Shown here one piece after another: positions 60,089 through 64,000 of a DNA stretch of 64,000 nucleotides. The stretch comes from Bacteroidales bacterium. GTDB taxonomy: Bacteria; Bacteroidota; Bacteroidia; Bacteroidales; P3. The notes beneath the pieces are model-generated. The model had not been told where the DNA came from. It worked only from the letters and a program-made list of their open reading frames with translations, and did not search any database. How positions within the stretch are numbered: the first letter of the stretch is position 1; each line of letters starts with the position of its first letter. The DNA lies in the NCBI GenBank assembly GCA_016296345.1, contig JAEDJL010000001.1, positions 1-64,000 on the forward strand. Reading direction: 5' to 3'. A program made the translations under genes and the position numbers.

Positions 60089-62896
60089 TTACAGCTTGTC
60101 TTTGAGGAAAGCGGCGGTGTATCCAATGTTTTGTTTTACCAATTCTTCGGGAGTACCTTCAAAGATTATCTTTCCGCCTTCTTTGCCTCCTTCTTCTCCG
60201 AGTTCAATCAGCCAATCTGCTGTCTTGATTATGTCGGGGTTATGCTCGATTATCAGAACGCTATGCCCCAAATCTACAAGCTCGTCGAAGCATCGGTTCA
60301 GCTTCACTATGTCGTGGAAGTGCAATCCGGTCGATGGCTCGTCGAAAATGAAGATTGTTTTCTTTTCGTTCTCACCTTTTGACAAGAAGTAGGCTAATTT
60401 TATTCTCTGTGCTTCACCTCCCGAGAGGCTGTTGGAGCTTTGTCCGAGTTGAAGGTAACCCAAGCCCACCTTTTGCAAGGATTGCAGTTTTTTGCAAATC
60501 CTTTTGCAGAGTGGGTTCTCGTCTTGGGAGAACATCTCTATGGCTTGGTCAATCGTCATGGTGAGTACGTCATATATAGACTTGTCTTGGTAGGTTATTT
60601 CCAAGGCTTCATCTTTGTAACGCCTGCCGTTGCAACTCTCGCACGGCAAAAGCACGTCTGCCATAAACTGCATCGGAATGGTAACCGTGCCTTCTCCCTT
60701 ACACTCTTCGCATCTTCCTCCTTCGATGTTAAAAGAAAAATAGCCTGAACGCAGACCTCTCCTTCTGGCAAGGGGTTGCGATGCAAAGAGTTCCCGAATG
60801 TCTTCAAAAGCTCCTATATATGTTACGGGATTTGAGCGAGAGGAACGACCGATAGGGTTTTGATCGACCATTTCCACAGCCTCCAAAAGGCTCAAACTGC
60901 CCGAAAGAGGCGAACACTTGGGCAACTGTTCCACGGCAGTGCCGAGATAGGCACACATTGCGTTGTACATTACTTTTTTTACGAGGGTTGTCTTTCCCGA
61001 ACCCGACACTCCGCAAACCACCGTCTTGACTTGAAGCGGCAGAGTGAAGGTTACAGATTTCAGATTGTTTTCGCACGCTCCCTCAATTCGGAGATATTCT
61101 TTCCACTTGCGACGCTTTTGCGGCAGAGGTATGACTTTTTTTCCTGTTATGTAGTCGGCAGTGAGCGATTTGCCGCTTTCTATCAACTCTTTGTAAGAGC
61201 CGGCAAAGACCACTTCGCCTCCGTTTCTTCCGGCATAAGGACCTATGTCGATGATATAGTCTGCTGCATTGATAACCTGTTCATCGTGTTCGACAACTAT
61301 CACAGTGTTGCCGACATCTCGCAGCTTGAGAAGAACATTCACAAGACTTTTTGTGTCGCGAGAGTGAAGCCCGATTGTCGGTTCGTCCAAAACGTACATG
61401 CTTCCCACCAAAGGACTTCCCAAAGAGGTCGCCAAGGCTATTCGCTGGCTTTCTCCTCCCGATAGAGTGGAGCTTTGGCGATTGAGAGTGAGGTATCCCA
61501 AACCTACTTCGCACAAGTATCCCAAGCGAGAACGAATTTCGCCGAGCAATCGCTCCGATACACTCTTCTCATAGTCAGAAAGAGAAATGTTGTTGAAGAA
61601 ATCGAGCAACTCACTCACCGGCATAAGAACCAAATCCACTATGCTCTTGCCTGCAACTTTGACGTAAGACGCATCTTTTCGCAGCCTTGTTCCCTTACAA
61701 TCAGGACAGGTCGTCCTGCCTGTGTATCGGCTGAGCATGACTTTGAATTGTATTTTGTAGCTTTCGGCTCTCAGCATATCAAAAAAGGCGTTTATGCCTA
61801 TAACCTCGCCTCTTGCGTTCCACAAAAAGTCCTTTTGCTCATCGGTAAGCTCGTTATAGGGACGATGAATTGGGAATTTCTTGTGGGCTTTTGAAATAAA
61901 GTCCTCTTGAAACTTCTTCATCATCACACCTTTCCAACAATTAACCGCTCCATCATAGACAGAAAGTTCGGGACGTGAGATTACAAGGTCTTCGGATATG
62001 CCTTCGACAACGCCGGACCCCTTGCAGGTCTTGCAAGCTCCGTAGGGATTGTTAAAAGCAAAGAAGTTCTCCGACGGTTTTACGAAACTGATGCCGTCAG
62101 CCTCAAATCTGTTGGAAAAATGCTCCACACTGCCGTCAGAAAGCAGCACATCGCAAAATCCATCTGACTCGTTGAAAGCCGTATGCACCGAATCGTACAA
62201 ACGCATATTAAGTTCTTCGTTTCTGTCTTTGAGTTTCAATCGGTCGATAACAAGGCTCGGCATACTATCTTCTTCAACAAGATTATTCCTTGCCTCTTCA
62301 ATCAGGCTGATATTCCCTTTGGTTATCACCCTTAGGTAACCCGACTGAATGAGAGTGTCAAATTTTGCCTGCCAAGTCTCGTCTTGTCGTTTTGAAAGGG
62401 GAGAAAGTATGATTATTGTTTCGTTGTCTTTTTGTGAGAGAATGAAATCTACAACGTTTTTGACGCTGTGTCGTTTTACTTCGCAGCCCGATATGGGAGA
62501 AAACGTCCTGCCGATTTTTGCAAACAGGACTTTGATGTATTCATATATCTCTGTGGTAGTGCCGACTGTCGAACGAGGGTTGCGGTTGGCTGTTCGCTGC
62601 TGCACAGCTATCGCAGGAGCAATTCCGCTTATCTCATCGACTTCGGGTTTGTTCATTCTGCCGAGAAATTGTCTTGCATAAGAAGACAAACTCTCCACAT
62701 AACGCCTCTGACCTTCGGCAAAGAGGGTGTCAAATGCCAAAGAGGTCTTGCCGCTTCCCGATACTCCCGTAATGACAACAAGTTTATTGACAGGGATTTC
62801 AACATCTATGTTTTTGAGATTGTTTGCCCTTGCACCCTTGATGCGTATGGGCTGAAGACTTTGCAGTTTCGATTTATTCATCGTTCTGTTTTGCAT
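60089..62896 (-). CDS. uvrA: Excinuclease ABC subunit A
   Basis: 935 residues (ATG at 62896; an ATG at 62881 is also possible). DNA-damage recognition ATPase of nucleotide excision repair, working with UvrB and UvrC. Two ABC-ATPase halves: Walker A GVSGSGKTSLAFDTLFAEG and GVSGSGKTTLVKKVMYNAM; signatures LSGGESQRIALA and LSGGEAQRIKLAYFLS; Walker B VLDEPTIGLH and IFDEPSTGLH. Zinc-binding Cys pairs are seen in ACKTCKGSG, CPDCKGTR and in RCEECKGEGTV ... LPCESCNGRRY. It follows rfbB by 59 bp on the same strand. Confidence 0.97.
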   Translation of the reverse strand: MQNRTMNKSKLQSLQPIRIKGARANNLKNIDVEIPVNKLVVITGVSGSGKTSLAFDTLFAEGQRRYVESLSSYARQFLGRMNKPEVDEISGIAPAIAVQQRTANRNPRSTVGTTTEIYEYIKVLFAKIGRTFSPISGCEVKRHSVKNVVDFILSQKDNETIIILSPLSKRQDETWQAKFDTLIQSGYLRVITKGNISLIEEARNNLVEEDSMPSLVIDRLKLKDRNEELNMRLYDSVHTAFNESDGFCDVLLSDGSVEHFSNRFEADGISFVKPSENFFAFNNPYGACKTCKGSGVVEGISEDLVISRPELSVYDGAVNCWKGVMMKKFQEDFISKAHKKFPIHRPYNELTDEQKDFLWNARGEVIGINAFFDMLRAESYKIQFKVMLSRYTGRTTCPDCKGTRLRKDASYVKVAGKSIVDLVLMPVSELLDFFNNISLSDYEKSVSERLLGEIRSRLGYLCEVGLGYLTLNRQSSTLSGGESQRIALATSLGSPLVGSMYVLDEPTIGLHSRDTKSLVNVLLKLRDVGNTVIVVEHDEQVINAADYIIDIGPYAGRNGGEVVFAGSYKELIESGKSLTADYITGKKVIPLPQKRRKWKEYLRIEGACENNLKSVTFTLPLQVKTVVCGVSGSGKTTLVKKVMYNAMCAYLGTAVEQLPKCSPLSGSLSLLEAVEMVDQNPIGRSSRSNPVTYIGAFEDIRELFASQPLARRRGLRSGYFSFNIEGGRCEECKGEGTVTIPMQFMADVLLPCESCNGRRYKDEALEITYQDKSIYDVLTMTIDQAIEMFSQDENPLCKRICKKLQSLQKVGLGYLQLGQSSNSLSGGEAQRIKLAYFLSKGENEKKTIFIFDEPSTGLHFHDIVKLNRCFDELVDLGHSVLIIEHNPDIIKTADWLIELGEEGGKEGGKIIFEGTPEELVKQNIGYTAAFLKDKL

Positions 62897-62955
62897 TTTC
62901 TTTTCTCAATCTATGTTTATGATATAGTCTTTTGCAGATGCAATAGTTGCTTTTG

Positions 62956-64000
62956 TTATCTTTCTTCATACATCTGCTTATAGTATTTCTCGTATTCGCC
63001 GCTTGTTATGTTGTTCAACCATTGCTCATTGTCGAGATACCAGCGTATTGTCTCTTCCAACTTGGCGTTAAAGTCGCTTGAGGGTTGCCAAGCGAGATTG
63101 TCTTGCAGCTTGCTGCTGTCTATGGCATACCTAAGGTCGTGTCCTGCTCTGTCGGTAACGAAACAGATGAGGCTTTCGCTCTTTCCGCTTTCATTTCCCA
63201 AAAGTCGGTCGGTTATCTTGATAATCTGTTTTATCAAGTCGATGTTTTTCCATTCGTTGTTGCCGCCAATGTTGTATGTTTCGCCTGCTTGTCCGCTGTG
63301 GAAGACAATATCTATCGCTCTTGCGTGGTCTTCGACAAACAACCAGTCTCTTACGTTTTCTCCCTTGCCATATACGGGTATGGGTTTGGCGTGTTTGATG
63401 TTGTTTATCACAAGAGGAATGAGCTTTTCGGGGAACTGATATGGTCCGAAGTTGTTTGAACAATTCGTAATCACCGTCGGAAGTGTGTAGGTATCAAAGA
63501 ATGCTCTCACAAAATGGTCGCTCGATGCCTTGCTTGCCGAGTAGGGCGAACGGGGAGCGTACTTTGTCTGTTCACAAAAGAAGTCTCTGCCCCACGGACC
63601 ACCACCCGATTGACTTCCTCCTTGGGGATTGTCTGCCTCCAAAGCCCCATAAACCTCGTCAGTCGAGATATGGTAAAACAATTTGCCCTCATAGTTGCCC
63701 TTCCAACACTCTTTGGCTGCCTGCAAAAGAGAAAGCGTTCCGAGAATGTTGGTCTTTGCAAAGGTGAAAGGGTCTTTGATGCTCCTGTCCACATGACTTT
63801 CTGCCGCAAGATGAACAACCCCCTCAATCTTGTGGTCTCTGAATATTTGCAACACTCTTTCAAAATCGCAGATGTCGGCTTTTATAAAGTGATAGTTGGG
63901 CTTCTGCTCTATGTCTTTGAGGTTTTCGAGATTTCCGGCATAGGTTAGTTTGTCCAAGTTGTAGATTTGGTATTCGGGATACTTGTTTACAAATAGTCTT
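62956..64000 (-). CDS. rfbB: dTDP-glucose 4,6-dehydratase (5' end beyond the window)
   Basis: The frame stays open to the right edge, coding upstream of the first candidate start for a sensible N-terminal piece (KYPEYQIYNLDKLTYAGN). So the start and the GxxGxxG cofactor loop lie outside. Short-chain dehydrogenase/epimerase that makes dTDP-4-keto-6-deoxyglucose for rhamnose and O-antigen sugars. Seen motifs: DKLTYAGNLENL, VVHLAAESHVDRSI, STDEVYGALE with catalytic Asp/Glu, YSASKASSDH (Tyr-x3-Lys), NCSNNFGPYQFPEKLIPLVI, GKGENVRDWLFVEDHA and DRAGHDLRYAID. The Gly/Ser-rich insert after DEVYG fits the longer Bacteroidota form. Confidence 0.96.
   Translation of the reverse strand, partial: RLFVNKYPEYQIYNLDKLTYAGNLENLKDIEQKPNYHFIKADICDFERVLQIFRDHKIEGVVHLAAESHVDRSIKDPFTFAKTNILGTLSLLQAAKECWKGNYEGKLFYHISTDEVYGALEADNPQGGSQSGGGPWGRDFFCEQTKYAPRSPYSASKASSDHFVRAFFDTYTLPTVITNCSNNFGPYQFPEKLIPLVINNIKHAKPIPVYGKGENVRDWLFVEDHARAIDIVFHSGQAGETYNIGGNNEWKNIDLIKQIIKITDRLLGNESGKSESLICFVTDRAGHDLRYAIDSSKLQDNLAWQPSSDFNAKLEETIRWYLDNEQWLNNITSGEYEKYYKQMYEER

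Overview
The window looks like a contiguous piece of a Bacteroidales (phylum Bacteroidota) chromosome, about 42% GC by eye. Several independent features point there. Many promoters have the Bacteroidota form TTTG-N17-21-TAnnTTTG, usually with TATCTTTG or TAATTTTG as the -7 box. Four proteins end in type IX secretion (T9SS) type A sorting domains. Family content also fits: S46 dipeptidyl-peptidase, DUF2723 membrane protein, HU-CCDC81/SPOR protein, LptE, Bacteroidota-type LpxH and T9SS-type M6 proteases. No rRNA, tRNA, complete insertion sequence or CRISPR array was recognised. Most of the window is housekeeping DNA with good gene continuity, not a mobile island.

Layout. 1-5.4 kb: a 5'-truncated and a complete M6 metalloprotease (both T9SS cargo), then ridA. 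5.5-8.0 kb: a Fur-family regulator divergent from a Zn/Cd-type P1B ATPase, with a dyad operator candidate between them. 8.3-10.3 kb: exported hydrolase and an AraC regulator. 10.3-22.2 kb, minus strand: EEP phosphatase/nuclease, gcvT, an aroC-lipoprotein-lpxH operon, a thioredoxin-like protein, ppdK, a beta-helix lipoprotein and an exported ferredoxin-type DUF362 protein. 23.0-30.8 kb, plus strand: dNK-kdsB-HU/SPOR-M16, then S46 peptidase-FKBP-Sfp. 31.0-32.6 kb: an ATPase and a putative PD-(D/E)XK protein with overlapping reading frames. 32.9-35.3 kb: outer-membrane barrels and a long structured-RNA candidate. 35.3-40.1 kb, minus strand: rnr-purD-thyA-folA. 40.6-42.7 kb: small 11-mer-repeat protein and barrel, with a divergent AraC regulator. 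42.7-48.9 kb, minus strand: a third, very large M6 protease followed by nadC and a BrkB-type membrane protein. 49.0-55.9 kb, plus strand: helical-repeat protein, T9SS cargo, lptE and DUF2723 protein. 56.1-60.0 kb: dnaK and two envelope proteins. 60.1-64.0 kb, minus strand: uvrA and a partial rfbB.

Most of the genes serve three themes: building the outer envelope (kdsB, lpxH, lptE, rfbB, DUF2723, barrels), secreted proteolysis and peptide use (three M6, M16, S46), and one-carbon/nucleotide metabolism (gcvT, folA, thyA, purD, dNK).

Three things stand out as possibly undescribed. (1) A family of intergenic arrays of a 21-bp unit with a CGCCG/CGGCG core occurs at seven sites in 64 kb. The period equals two turns of B-DNA, and at two sites the last unit supplies the -33 box of the next promoter. 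(2) An ATPase plus putative nuclease gene pair is organised like two-gene defence systems. (3) A ~166-nt near-continuous hairpin RNA candidate (34130-34295) has its own promoter and a terminal U run. All functions are inferred from reading the sequence; no searches or folding programs were run.
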